DNA from: Acidobacteriota bacterium
GTDB lineage: Bacteria > Acidobacteriota > Terriglobia > Acidiferrales > UBA7541
DNA: 40,602 nt
Reading direction: 5' to 3'
Assembly (NCBI GenBank): GCA_027307115.1
Contig: DAHUXN010000098.1
Span: 1 to 40,602 of the forward strand
The translations under genes and the position numbers were made by a program. Under the pieces are notes generated by a model. That model was not told the origin of the DNA. It did not search any database and saw only the letters and a program-made list of their open reading frames with translations. This document shows, piece by piece, positions 7,433 through 15,688 of this stretch. Each line of letters opens with the position of its first letter. Position 1 is the first letter of the stretch.

Positions 7433-8488
7433 TCACGCTTTTGCGCGGTGTGAGGTTTCCTGATCAGACTGCGGCGCTTCCGCAAAAGGCTGCGCGGGGC
7501 CTGTACCAGAGCCGCTTCGCTGAATCGCGGCAGCAATTTCCTCGAGATCCTCCGCGTTAAATTGCAGATTCGCCGCGCCGATCCACGCGTCCACCTGCTG
7601 CGGCTGACGCGCGCCCACGATGGCGCCGGTGACGCCGGGCCATGCGAGTATCCACGCCACAGCCACCGCCGGGACCGAAACGCCGTGGCGCTGGGCGATG
7701 GGGCGGAGGGAATCACGCAGCGCGAGATTGTTTTTCAGATTCGGCTGCTGAAACTCGGCGGCATTGCGGCGCCAGTCGTCTTTCGGCATTTTTGCGACGC
7801 GCTCCGCGGTGAACGTGCCGGTCAAGAGGCCGGACTGCATGGGACTGTAGCAAATCACTCCGGTGTGATGGCTTGCGCACCAGGGAATATTGCTTTCCGC
7901 CGCCGCGCGATTGATCAGCGAAAAAGGCGGCTGCAGCGAGTCAACATGGCGGGTTGACTCGCAGCGCTGCATCAACTGCACGTCGAAATTCGAAACGCCC
8001 GCCGCGCGTACTTTTCCCTCGCTTACCAGTTTAGACATCGTGGCCCAGGAATCCTCGATGGGTACGCCACTTTCATCCGGCCAGTGAAATTGGTAGACGT
8101 CAATGCGTTCGACGCCGAGCCGGCGGAGGGAAGCTTCGCACTCTTCGCGGATGGATTCGGGCTTGAGGCTGCGCTTGCCCGGGACCATACGGTTCTTCGG
8201 ATCCCACACGACGCCGCACTTGGTGAACACGAGCGGCCGCTCCGAGGGCGAAAGCTCGTGCAACAGTTTGCCGACAAGTTCCTCGGAATGCCCCAGGCCA
8301 TAAACCGCGGCAGTGTCGATCCAGTTGATGCCAAGCTCGAGAGCGTGGCGCATGGTGGAGAGCGATGCCGCATCATCTTGCGGTCCCCAGGCGAATGCCC
8401 AGTCCCCGCCTCCCATGGCCCACGTGCCGAAACCGACTGTGGTGATTTCCATTCCGCTCGAGCCCAATTTACGTTTCGGCAAATTCAT
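7433..8488 (-). CDS. Aldo/keto reductase
   Basis: This 351-residue NADPH-dependent oxidoreductase has the (beta/alpha)8 fold. All four catalytic residues of the family are visible: Asp and Tyr in WIDTAAVYGLGHSEE, Lys in LVFTKCGVVWDP and His in DVYQFHWPDE. The C-terminal cofactor motif is GAIVGARQPQQVD. The opening RKLGSSGMEITTVGFGTWAM places it near the YajO/YhdN-like group, whose physiological substrate is usually unknown. It is transcribed away from the large propeller gene at 8722. The C-terminal tail after the last helix (SGSGTGPAQPF onward) is low in complexity and probably disordered. Confidence 0.93.
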   Translation of the reverse strand: MNLPKRKLGSSGMEITTVGFGTWAMGGGDWAFAWGPQDDAASLSTMRHALELGINWIDTAAVYGLGHSEELVGKLLHELSPSERPLVFTKCGVVWDPKNRMVPGKRSLKPESIREECEASLRRLGVERIDVYQFHWPDESGVPIEDSWATMSKLVSEGKVRAAGVSNFDVQLMQRCESTRHVDSLQPPFSLINRAAAESNIPWCASHHTGVICYSPMQSGLLTGTFTAERVAKMPKDDWRRNAAEFQQPNLKNNLALRDSLRPIAQRHGVSVPAVAVAWILAWPGVTGAIVGARQPQQVDAWIGAANLQFNAEDLEEIAAAIQRSGSGTGPAQPFAEAPQSDQETSHRAKA

Positions 8489-8674
8489 TTTTCACCTCCG
8501 CATGTTCAGCATGGCATTTTGCAAATGGCTGCATGTGATGGCCACAAATATTATGGCGCGATTCTTTGGCGATGGCCGCATTTTTTGCGCCGCGCGGCGG
8601 GCCTGAGCGCGAGTTGCGAGGGAAACGCGCGGCCGAGGCTTCACGTCTTGTAGCCGAGTGTAGTTCCGCGGGTA

Positions 8675-8680
8675 TATACT
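8675..8680 (+). promoter_or_regulatory. Possible -10 element of the first Asp-box propeller gene
   Basis: TATACT sits 41 nt before the GTG start of the propeller gene, and the Shine-Dalgarno AAGGAGA (8706-8712) lies between them. No TTGACA-like hexamer is seen at the right distance. The spacing suits a short 5' leader. Confidence 0.35.
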
Positions 8681-8721
8681 CGCGCGTTCCGCATTCGTGT
8701 TTCCCAAGGAGAATTTCAAAC

Positions 8722-11700
8722 GTGAGCCATCTTCGGCGTTTCGCTTATTTTTTTGTCGGAACCTTCATTGGACTGATGATTTTTGGCGCGGTTGCGCCTC
8801 GCTGTGCGAACGCACAGCAAATTAACGAAAACCTCTACAACGGCATGCACTGGCGGCTGATCGGCCCGTTCCGCGGAGGACGCGCCGTCGCGGTGACGGG
8901 TGTGCCGGGTCAGCCTGACGTTTTTTATTTTGGCGCGGTCGGCGGCGGCGTGTGGAAGACGACGAATGCGGGCTTGACGTGGAAGCCGGTATTCGATTCG
9001 GAGCATATCGCGTCCATTGGAGCGATAGCCGTGGCGCCTTCGGAGCCAAATGTGATTTACGTGGGCTCGGGCGAGCCGGACATGCGCTCGGATATTTCCT
9101 ATGGCAACGGGATGTACAAATCGACGGACGCCGGGGCGACATGGAAGCACATTGGCCTGGAAGATACGCGGCAGATTGGCTCGATACTTGTTGATCCGCG
9201 CGATCCCAATCTCGTTTACGTTGCGGCGATGGGGCATTCGTACGGCCCGAACGTCGAGCGCGGTGTCTTCCGTTCGACGGATGGCGGCGCGACGTGGAAG
9301 AAAATTTTGTTTAAGGACGAAAATACGGGCGCGATTGATCTGGCGTTCGACGCGCAAAACACAAAAACCATTTACGCCGCGCTGTGGCAAACGCGGCGGC
9401 CTCCCTGGAACGTTTATCCACCCTCGAACGGTCCCGGCAGCGGCCTTTACAAATCCACTGACGGCGGCGACAACTGGACGCAGCTTACGAATGGTCTGCC
9501 CACCGACGGCCTCGGCCGCATCGGTGTCGCCGTCGCGCCGAGCAACTCGAATCGCGTGTACGCTATCGTCGACGCAAAAAATGGCGGCCTCTACCGCTCG
9601 GACGACGCCGGCCAGACGTGGAAGCTCGCGGACAACGAAGCGCGCATCTGGGGCCGCGGATGGTATTTCGGCGGTGTTACCGTGGACACGAAAAATTCCG
9701 ATGTGCTTTACGTGATGAATACTTCGACGTACCGCTCGACGGACGGCGGCCAGAGTTTCACGGCGATTAAAGGCGCGCCGGGCGGCGACGATTATCACAC
9801 GCTGTGGATCGAGCCAAATGACCCCGAACGAATGATTCTGGGCAGCGATCAGGGCGTGGTGGTCAGCGTGGATGGCGCGCAATCGTGGAGTTCCTGGTAC
9901 AACCAGCCGACCGCGCAGTTTTATCATGTCGCCACCGACAACCGGTTTCCGTATTGGGTTTACGGCGCGCAGCAGGACAGCGGTGCGGCGGGCACCACGA
10001 GCCACAGCCGGCATCGCGGCATCAGTTCGCGCGACTGGCTGCCATTGGTAGTGGGAGGCGAGAACGGTTACATCGCGCCGGATCCGCTTCACACCGGAAT
10101 TCTCTACGGCGGCACCGTCACGCGCGAGAACGTTTTCACGGGCGCGACCGCGCAAGTTACACCGTCGCTCGCGCATCCCGGCGATTATCGCCACACCTGG
10201 ACGCAGCCGCTCGTTTTTTCGCCTGCCGATCCGCACGCGCTTTATTTCGGCACGCAAGTGCTGTTCAAGACCACCGACGGCGCCCAGACCTGGCAAATCA
10301 TCAGCCCTGATTTAACGCGGGCCGCGCCCGGAGTCCCGCCGAATCTGGATCCGACGACAGCGAAGGACCAGGACGGCAATGGCGAGCACGGGCTGATCTA
10401 CACGATTTCACCTTCGCCGATGGCCGCGGACGAAATTTGGATCGGCACCGACGACGGCAACATTCAAATGACGCGCGACGGCGGCAAGACCTGGCAGAAC
10501 GTTACGCCGCCGGAACTGACTCCGTGGAGCAAAGTCACTTTCGTCGAGGCTTCGCACTTCGATCAGAACGAAGCGTACGCCGCCGTCGATCGGCACCGGC
10601 TCGACGACATCAAGCCGTATATTTACAAAACGCAAGACGCCGGAAAAACGTGGCAGCCGATCACCACCGGAATTCCCAACGGCAGTTACGTCAACGTGAT
10701 TCGCGAGGATCCCGCGCGGCGCGGGCTGCTCTACGCGGGGACGGAAAAGGGAGTGTTCGTGTCGTTCAACGACGGCGGGCAGTGGCAGCCGCTGCAATTG
10801 AATTTGCCGACCACGCCGATTCGCGATCTCGTCATTCATGGAGCCGATCTGGTGGCGGCCACGCACGGGCGTTCGTTCTGGATTCTCGATGATGTGACGC
10901 CGCTGCGCGAGGCGTCGGAGCAAGTCGAGAATTCTCCGGCGTACCTCTTCAAACCCGAAATCGCCTGGCGCGTGCATCCCGGCTCCGACGAAGGCACGCC
11001 GCTTCCCGCGGAAATCCCGGCGGGCGAAAATCCTCCGGACGGCGCGTCGATTGACTACTATCTGAAAACTGCCGCCGCTAGTCCGGTGACGCTCGAAATT
11101 TTCGATGGCAGCGGCAAACTCGTTCGCCGCTATTCCAGCGCCGAACGCGTGCCGCCCATCAATCCGAAGCTGCTCGACATTCCCGCGGCGTGGGTGCATT
11201 CGCCGGAGCCGTTATCGGCCGCGGCGGGCATGCATCGCATCGTTTGGGATTTGCATTATCCCGGCGCAGGCGGCGGACGGCGCGGAGGACTGGCGGCGTT
11301 GGCTGTAATGTTCGGCTTCGGCGGCGGCCCGTGGGCGGTTCCCGGAGATTACACCGTGAAACTGACCGCGGGCGGGCAGAGCTATTCGCAGCCGCTGACG
11401 CTGAAAATGGATCCGCGTGTGAAAGTGTCCCAGGCGGATCTGCAGAAGCAGTTCGACTTGACGCAGCAGGTACTGGCGCGGACGGCCGAAGTGAACGCAG
11501 CGGCTCAGCAAGCAGCGGCACTGCAAAAGCGCTTGCAGGAAATCGCGCCGCGCGTTGCGTCGCCCAAGGAGAAGAAGCTTGCCGACACGGTGGACGAACT
11601 CGATAAGCGCGTGAGCGCAATTCTGGGCAAACCTCCCGCCGGAGAATTGGGCGGCACGCCGGAGCCGACAGACCGCACGACTCTGCGATACGTTTCCGGC

Positions 11701-11922
11701 GCGTTGGGACAGGTGGAACGCGTGGTCGAAAGCGACGACGCGGCGCCCTCGGCGGATGCGTCCGCTGCGTTTGCGCAAGACGATCAAATCGCGCAAGCGG
11801 CGTTGCAGAAATGGGAGGCGATTGTCTCCACGGATTTGCCAGCCCTGAATAAAGAGCTGCATCGCGCCAAGATCGAGCCCATCGAGCTGGGCATGCAGCG
11901 CCCCGGCGCCGCCGAAAACTAA
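8722..11922 (+). CDS. Secreted giant Asp-box (BNR/VPS10-like) beta-propeller protein, first paralogue
   Basis: The protein has 1066 residues. The GTG at 8722 follows AAGGAGA with a 9-nt spacer and opens a Sec signal peptide (RRFAYFFVGTFIGLMIF up to ANAQQ). The mature protein starts LYNGMHWRLIGPFRGGRAVA. It then carries about eleven Asp-box motifs of the type STDAGATWK, STDGGATWKK, TRDGGKTWQN and TQDAGKTWQP, spread over residues 60-720. Such repeats build sortilin/sialidase-like propellers. The C-terminal 300 residues hold a beta-domain (SPVTLEIFDGSGKLVRRYSS; DYTVKLTAGGQSYSQPLTLK) and then a helical coiled-coil-like stretch rich in Ala/Gln. Databases often label this family glycosyl hydrolase, but no sialidase active-site arginine triad is evident, so an enzyme activity should not be assumed. 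A paralogue lies at 16550-19651. Confidence 0.9.
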   Translation: MSHLRRFAYFFVGTFIGLMIFGAVAPRCANAQQINENLYNGMHWRLIGPFRGGRAVAVTGVPGQPDVFYFGAVGGGVWKTTNAGLTWKPVFDSEHIASIGAIAVAPSEPNVIYVGSGEPDMRSDISYGNGMYKSTDAGATWKHIGLEDTRQIGSILVDPRDPNLVYVAAMGHSYGPNVERGVFRSTDGGATWKKILFKDENTGAIDLAFDAQNTKTIYAALWQTRRPPWNVYPPSNGPGSGLYKSTDGGDNWTQLTNGLPTDGLGRIGVAVAPSNSNRVYAIVDAKNGGLYRSDDAGQTWKLADNEARIWGRGWYFGGVTVDTKNSDVLYVMNTSTYRSTDGGQSFTAIKGAPGGDDYHTLWIEPNDPERMILGSDQGVVVSVDGAQSWSSWYNQPTAQFYHVATDNRFPYWVYGAQQDSGAAGTTSHSRHRGISSRDWLPLVVGGENGYIAPDPLHTGILYGGTVTRENVFTGATAQVTPSLAHPGDYRHTWTQPLVFSPADPHALYFGTQVLFKTTDGAQTWQIISPDLTRAAPGVPPNLDPTTAKDQDGNGEHGLIYTISPSPMAADEIWIGTDDGNIQMTRDGGKTWQNVTPPELTPWSKVTFVEASHFDQNEAYAAVDRHRLDDIKPYIYKTQDAGKTWQPITTGIPNGSYVNVIREDPARRGLLYAGTEKGVFVSFNDGGQWQPLQLNLPTTPIRDLVIHGADLVAATHGRSFWILDDVTPLREASEQVENSPAYLFKPEIAWRVHPGSDEGTPLPAEIPAGENPPDGASIDYYLKTAAASPVTLEIFDGSGKLVRRYSSAERVPPINPKLLDIPAAWVHSPEPLSAAAGMHRIVWDLHYPGAGGGRRGGLAALAVMFGFGGGPWAVPGDYTVKLTAGGQSYSQPLTLKMDPRVKVSQADLQKQFDLTQQVLARTAEVNAAAQQAAALQKRLQEIAPRVASPKEKKLADTVDELDKRVSAILGKPPAGELGGTPEPTDRTTLRYVSGALGQVERVVESDDAAPSADASAAFAQDDQIAQAALQKWEAIVSTDLPALNKELHRAKIEPIELGMQRPGAAEN

Positions 11923-12008
11923 AACGGCCAGAGGCTAGGCTCGTCGCAATGCGGCGTAATATCACTAGAGGCGACTCCACTGCCGGTTTTCGCCGCCCCG
12001 TAATTCGT

Positions 12009-12060
12009 GTCATCCCGAACCCGGTCGCCCGCTTTTGGCGAACGGCGTGAGGGATCTGCT
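12009..12060. repeat. Intergenic hairpin repeat of the GTCATCCCGA...GAGGGATCTGC type
   Basis: The element starts GTCATCCCGA and ends GAGGGATCTGCT. ATCCC (12012-12016) pairs with GGGAT (12051-12055), and the inner TCGCC (12025-12029) pairs with GGCGA (12037-12041). Sequences of this form are scattered between genes in many Acidobacteriota genomes as far as I recall, which makes this a probable dispersed repeat rather than a gene control site. Only one copy is in the window. Confidence 0.5.
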
Positions 12061-12117
12061 TTTTCCGCGACGAGGCCCGGCACCGCAAACGAGGGCCTGC
12101 ATCGCCAACGGAGCTGG

Positions 12118-12405
12118 ATGAGGATGAAACGCTACGGATGGATTTTGCTCGCTGTTTCCCTTACTAGCTTCGAGGTCTGGGTTGTATTTTTGCAATCTGG
12201 GCCCATGAACTTTGCGAACAACCCTATTCTCTTTCCTTTGATCCTTGTGGCCTTTACAGCCTCAGGCCTGGGAGGGTGGTGGATGTTGTTCAAGATTGTC
12301 CGCCACGAGAAGCATATCTTCCCCCTAATCCTCGTGCCCCTGCTAGTCCCGAATTCGTTCTTGTGGTACTACTTTGAAAGGATCACGCCGGGTGCCCCAT
12401 CCTGA
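12118..12405 (+). CDS. Small integral membrane protein of unknown function
   Basis: The protein has 95 residues from the ATG at 12118 (a second ATG at 12124 is equally possible; GGAG at 12110-12113 serves either). There are three hydrophobic segments: around YGWILLAVSLTSFEVWVVFL, ILFPLILVAFTASGLGGWWM and HIFPLILVPLLVPNSFLWYY. The family is not recognised. Codon use is less G/C-biased than in neighbouring genes. The stop lies inside the left arm of a terminator-like hairpin (12395-12432), and another hairpin repeat lies just upstream, so the gene is boxed in by repeat elements. It may be a real small membrane protein or a remnant carried with repeats. Confidence 0.5.
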   Translation: MRMKRYGWILLAVSLTSFEVWVVFLQSGPMNFANNPILFPLILVAFTASGLGGWWMLFKIVRHEKHIFPLILVPLLVPNSFLWYYFERITPGAPS

Positions 12406-12432
12406 GCGACGTTTGCGAAGGGTGGGGTTTTT
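12395..12432 (+). terminator. Hairpin with T tract (possibly a dispersed repeat acting as a terminator)
   Basis: CCCCATCC (12395-12402) pairs with GGGTGGGG (12420-12427) through eight pairs including one G-T, and five T follow. The form fits a Rho-independent terminator for the small membrane ORF, whose stop codon falls in the left arm. The GGTGCCCCATCC wording also resembles a dispersed intergenic repeat that I associate with Acidobacteriota. Confidence 0.55.
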
Positions 12433-12495
12433 CGCTTCTCGCTTTGCCCTTGGCATTTTTGGCGGGTGGCGCAGACTAACCTGCTTTTCACGGTG

Positions 12496-12527
12496 CCCAT
12501 GCTCGTTTTGTGAGCGTGGGGCTTTTT
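12496..12527 (+). terminator. Second hairpin with T tract
   Basis: CCCATGCTC (12496-12504) pairs with GAGCGTGGG (12512-12520) over nine pairs with one G-T and a 7-nt loop; GGC and a run of five T follow. It could be a second terminator in tandem with the one 65 bp upstream, or another copy of a hairpin repeat family. No gene end lies immediately before it, which favours the repeat reading. Confidence 0.5.
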
Positions 12528-12881
12528 CTTGACTTGTTGCGCTGACAGACTCCTCGAGGCGGAAGTACCAAACACCACAGCCACGTCATCTAGCGCTGCG
12601 CCCAACATCGTGCTAACGTTTCCAGAGCGAAAATTCGATGCGCGCGCGACGCCACAGTCCAAAAGCCACCTCAAAACCTCCAAAGACTCCCCGAAAACGC
12701 CAGAGTTTAATCGCAAATGACATTCACAGTCCCGCAAGTGCAACTACCTCAAAACGCGCCACTTATTTTTCTTGATCGCAAAATGAATTTCATTTGCAAC
12801 ACGCGGCCTCCCAGCCCATTTTTCGACCACGCAGCCTTCCACCCTCCTGCCCGCCGAATCCCTCGCCGTTTGCACTCCGTA
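12528..12881. other. Gene-free stretch before the Mo-hydroxylase promoter
   Basis: About 350 bp with no convincing coding region on either strand. Frames here lack homology-like sequence and cross the repeat hairpins. Base composition is more even than in the genes around it. Apart from the hairpins at its left edge and the promoter at its right edge, nothing is seen in it. Confidence 0.5.
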
Positions 12882-12911
12882 TTGACCCGGGGAAGTGGCG
12901 AGAACTAGAAT
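12882..12911 (+). promoter_or_regulatory. Sigma-70-type promoter of the molybdenum hydroxylase operon
   Basis: TTGACC (12882-12887) and TAGAAT (12906-12911) are separated by 18 bp, the best promoter match in the window. Transcription would start near 12918. That excludes the in-frame ATG at 12910 as a start for the 2Fe-2S subunit and supports the ATG at 12964. Confidence 0.65.
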
Positions 12912-12963
12912 GGAGTTCCTCCAGCCCGAGAGCGGGGTTTTTCCCGCGGCAAAGGAATCCGCG

Positions 12964-13443
12964 ATGGCCAGAGTCACTGAAATAAATGTGAACGGAACGC
13001 GGCACGCGATAGACGTGGACGCCGAAGCCACTTTATTGAGCGTGTTGCGCGATCAACTTGATTTGACCGGCACGAAATATGGATGCGGTGAGGGGCAATG
13101 CGCCGCCTGCACGGTGCTGATTGACGGCAATCCGCGGCACTCCTGCCAAACGAAAGTGGGCGCGGTTGGCCAGCGGCAAATCACGACCATCGAAGGGCTC
13201 GAGAAAAACGGCGAGCTTCATCCCGTGCAGCAGGCGTTTATCGATGTAGACGCGATGCAATGCGCGTACTGCACTTCGGGGATGATTCTTGGCGGCGTTG
13301 CGCTGCTCAAGAGCAATCCTCACCCGAGCGAAGCGGAAATTGTCGAGTACATGAACGGGCACATTTGCCGCTGCGGCGTGTATCAACGCATCGGTCAAGC
13401 CATCGCGCTGGCGTCGATGCGCATGAAGGGAAGTGCCGCATGA
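12964..13443 (+). CDS. Molybdenum hydroxylase small subunit with two [2Fe-2S] clusters
   Basis: The 159-residue electron-transfer subunit belongs to the xanthine dehydrogenase / isoquinoline 1-oxidoreductase family. The plant-ferredoxin domain has CGEGQCAACTVLIDG and a later Cys in PRHSC. The helical domain has CAYCTSGM and GHICRCGVYQRI for the second cluster, the full set of eight cysteines. The start at 12964 follows AAAGGAA with a short spacer and lies 46 nt after the predicted transcription start. The stop overlaps the next gene by four bases (ATGA), so the two subunits are translationally coupled. No FAD-binding middle subunit is present, as in the two-subunit IorAB-type enzymes, which pass electrons to a cytochrome or another membrane acceptor. 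Confidence 0.93.
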   Translation: MARVTEINVNGTRHAIDVDAEATLLSVLRDQLDLTGTKYGCGEGQCAACTVLIDGNPRHSCQTKVGAVGQRQITTIEGLEKNGELHPVQQAFIDVDAMQCAYCTSGMILGGVALLKSNPHPSEAEIVEYMNGHICRCGVYQRIGQAIALASMRMKGSAA

Positions 13444-15620
13444 GCGCCAAGCCGGAGACAAAAATAGTTCTCGAACCGGAACGTTACGAATTTCGCGCGA
13501 CGCCGATGCATTTGTTCGCGATGGATCGCCGCGACTTCATGAAAGCGATTGGCGGCGGCATCGCCATTTTGCTGGTGGCGAAGGAAGCATCCGCACTTCA
13601 GGAATCCGGGCGACGCACCGGAATGCGCGAAGACATGCCGCGCGAAATCAACGCCTGGCTGCACATCGCGCAGGACGGAAGCATTACTGTTTTCACGGGA
13701 AAAGTTGAAATCGGGCAGAACGTCCGGACTTCACTGGCGCAAACGGTTGCCGACGAATTGCACGTCGAGCTCGCGTCGATTGCGATGGTGATGGGCGACA
13801 CGCAATTGACGCCGTTTGATATGGGGACGTTTGGGAGCCGCACGACTCCGCAGATGGGAACGCAACTTCGCAAAGTCGCGTGGGCGGCGCGCGATGTTTT
13901 GACCGGTTTGGCAGCGAAGCGATGGAACGTGGACGCGGGGCAGCTTGTCGCCGAAAACGGGAAAATTTCCGAGCGATCCGGCGGACGTTCGATCACTTAC
14001 GCGGAACTGGCGCAAGGCCAGTCGCTCGCGCAGATGATGCCCGCCGAGGATCCCGTAACCCCCGCGACAGAATGGAAAATCGCGGGGCAGCCGGTTCGGA
14101 AAATTGGCGCGCGCGATTTTGTCACCGGGCGGCACAAGTACACGCCGGATCTGAAACGGCCGGGAATGCTTTACGGGAAAGTTGTGCGTCCCAGCGCGTT
14201 TGACGCAACGCTGGCTTCCGTGGACGTGAGCGCGGCAAAAGCGATGCCCGGTGTCACGGTGGTCCACGATGGCGATTTTATCGGCGTTGCTGCTGCGGAT
14301 GAATTGACCGCCGAGAGCGCGGTCGCCGCGATCAAAGCGGAATGGAAAACCACGCCGCAAATCTCCAACAAAGAGCTGTTTGAATTTTTGAAAAAGAACG
14401 CCGACCAGAATCCGGCGGAGGAAAATCGCTACCGTCAAACAAAAGGCTCGATGAGCGATGGTTTATCCGCGGCGGCGCATCGCCTGGAAGCCGAGTATCA
14501 CATTTCTTACATCGCGCATTGTCCGCTGGAGCCGCGCGCGGCGCTCGCCGAATGGAAAGACGGGAAGTTGACTGTGTGGACGGGAACGCAGCGGCCCTTC
14601 GCCGTCCGCGAAGAACTGGCGCAGGCGTTTCATATTTCCAATGACAATGTTCGCGTGATGGTTCCGGACACGGGCGCGGCGTACGGCGGAAAGCACACGG
14701 GCGAATGCGCAGTGGAAGCAGCGCGTCTGGCGCAAGGCGCGGGGAAGCCCGTGCATCTGCTGTGGACGCGCGAAGAGGAATTCACGTGGGCGTATTTCCG
14801 TCCCGCGGGCGTGATTGAAATCAAGAGCGGCGTGAGCTCGAACGGCATGCTGACGGCGTGGGAATTTCACAATTACAATTCCGGCGCGGCTGCGATTGCG
14901 ACGATGTACGAAGTGCCGAACCAAGTCACCGAATTTCATCCCGTGAAGTCGCCCCTGCGTCAGGGATCGTACCGTTCGCTTGCGGCGGCGGCGAATCACT
15001 TCGCGCGCGAGTCGCACATGGACGAATGCGCGCACGCCGCGGGGATGGACCCGCTCGAATTCCGCATGAAGAATTTGAAGGAACCTCGTTTAAGCGCCGT
15101 TTACGAAGCGGCGGCGCAGAAATTCGGCTGGCAGAATCGCAAAGCGGCGGCGGGACGCGGTTTCGGCATCGCGGGAGGAATTGACAAGGGCGGACACCTC
15201 GCCGCGTGCGCGGAAGTGGCCGTGGGTCGCGCGACGGGCGAAGTGCACATCGTGCGCGTGGTTCAGGCGTTCGAGTGCGGCGCGATTGTGAATCCCGAGG
15301 GCTTGGAGAATTCGATTTCCGGCGCAATCACGATGGGCGTCGGCGGCGCTTTGTATGAAGCCATCGAATTCGACAATGGCCGCATTTTGAATCCGCGATT
15401 CTCGCAATACCGCGTGGGACGCTTCAAGGATGAGCCGAAAATCGAGGTGGTCCTCGTCGACCGCAAGGATCTGCCGTCGGCGGGCGCGGGCGAAACGCCC
15501 ATCGTGGGACTTGCTCCCGCCGTGGGTAACGCGATCTTCAACGCCACGGGCATGCGCATCCGCACGATGCCGATGCTGCCTGGCGGCAAGCTTCCAAGGA
15601 AGCTTGAAGTCTACGCGTAA
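13440..15620 (+). CDS. Molybdopterin-binding large subunit of a xanthine dehydrogenase-family enzyme (IorB-like), Tat-like motif
   Basis: The 726-residue protein is the substrate-oxidising subunit; enzymes of this family hydroxylate N-heterocycles or oxidise aldehydes. After a polar leader of about 27 residues comes MDRRDFMKAIGGGIAILLVA, a twin-arginine-like motif and hydrophobic segment, so the complex may be exported or membrane-held. Cofactor-binding landmarks are DTGAAYGGKHTGE, RQGSYRSLAAAANHF and GAGETPIVGLAPAVGNA, whose Glu matches the catalytic base of the family. ATP-like or FAD domains are absent, as expected. It overlaps the 2Fe-2S gene by ATGA. No MocA/XdhC-type maturation gene lies beside it. 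The substrate cannot be read from the sequence. Confidence 0.92.
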   Translation: MSAKPETKIVLEPERYEFRATPMHLFAMDRRDFMKAIGGGIAILLVAKEASALQESGRRTGMREDMPREINAWLHIAQDGSITVFTGKVEIGQNVRTSLAQTVADELHVELASIAMVMGDTQLTPFDMGTFGSRTTPQMGTQLRKVAWAARDVLTGLAAKRWNVDAGQLVAENGKISERSGGRSITYAELAQGQSLAQMMPAEDPVTPATEWKIAGQPVRKIGARDFVTGRHKYTPDLKRPGMLYGKVVRPSAFDATLASVDVSAAKAMPGVTVVHDGDFIGVAAADELTAESAVAAIKAEWKTTPQISNKELFEFLKKNADQNPAEENRYRQTKGSMSDGLSAAAHRLEAEYHISYIAHCPLEPRAALAEWKDGKLTVWTGTQRPFAVREELAQAFHISNDNVRVMVPDTGAAYGGKHTGECAVEAARLAQGAGKPVHLLWTREEEFTWAYFRPAGVIEIKSGVSSNGMLTAWEFHNYNSGAAAIATMYEVPNQVTEFHPVKSPLRQGSYRSLAAAANHFARESHMDECAHAAGMDPLEFRMKNLKEPRLSAVYEAAAQKFGWQNRKAAAGRGFGIAGGIDKGGHLAACAEVAVGRATGEVHIVRVVQAFECGAIVNPEGLENSISGAITMGVGGALYEAIEFDNGRILNPRFSQYRVGRFKDEPKIEVVLVDRKDLPSAGAGETPIVGLAPAVGNAIFNATGMRIRTMPMLPGGKLPRKLEVYA

Positions 15621-15629
15621 GGGCAAACT

Positions 15630-15682
15630 GCCTCAGCCTGCCTGAGCTTGCTCAAGGTATCCGCACGAATTCCGGCTGAGGC
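15630..15682. promoter_or_regulatory. Inverted repeat that could mask the ribosome-binding site of the next gene
   Basis: GCCTCAGCC (15630-15638) and GGCTGAGGC (15674-15682) are perfectly complementary, and a smaller repeat CTGAGC/GCTCAAG lies in the loop. The right arm contains the GAGG that is the only Shine-Dalgarno candidate for the ATG at 15689. The hairpin may act as a terminator for the Mo-hydroxylase operon, a translational switch, or both; there is no T tract. Confidence 0.4.
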
Positions 15683-15688
15683 GCTGCG

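Noticed and set aside
8716-10296. Long minus-strand frame (526 aa) under the first propeller gene
   Set aside because: It is Arg/Val/Ala-rich shadow sequence with no signal, domain or ribosome-binding site, opposite a gene with clear Asp-boxes.
12369-12743. Minus-strand frame (124 aa) in the repeat-rich gap
   Set aside because: It runs straight through two hairpin repeats, so its apparent length is due to repeat sequence rather than coding selection.
15589-15606. Inverted repeat AAGCTTCC-AA-GGAAGCTT at the end of the Mo-subunit gene
   Set aside because: It is inside the coding sequence (GKLPRKLE), has no T tract, and is explained by codon choice.
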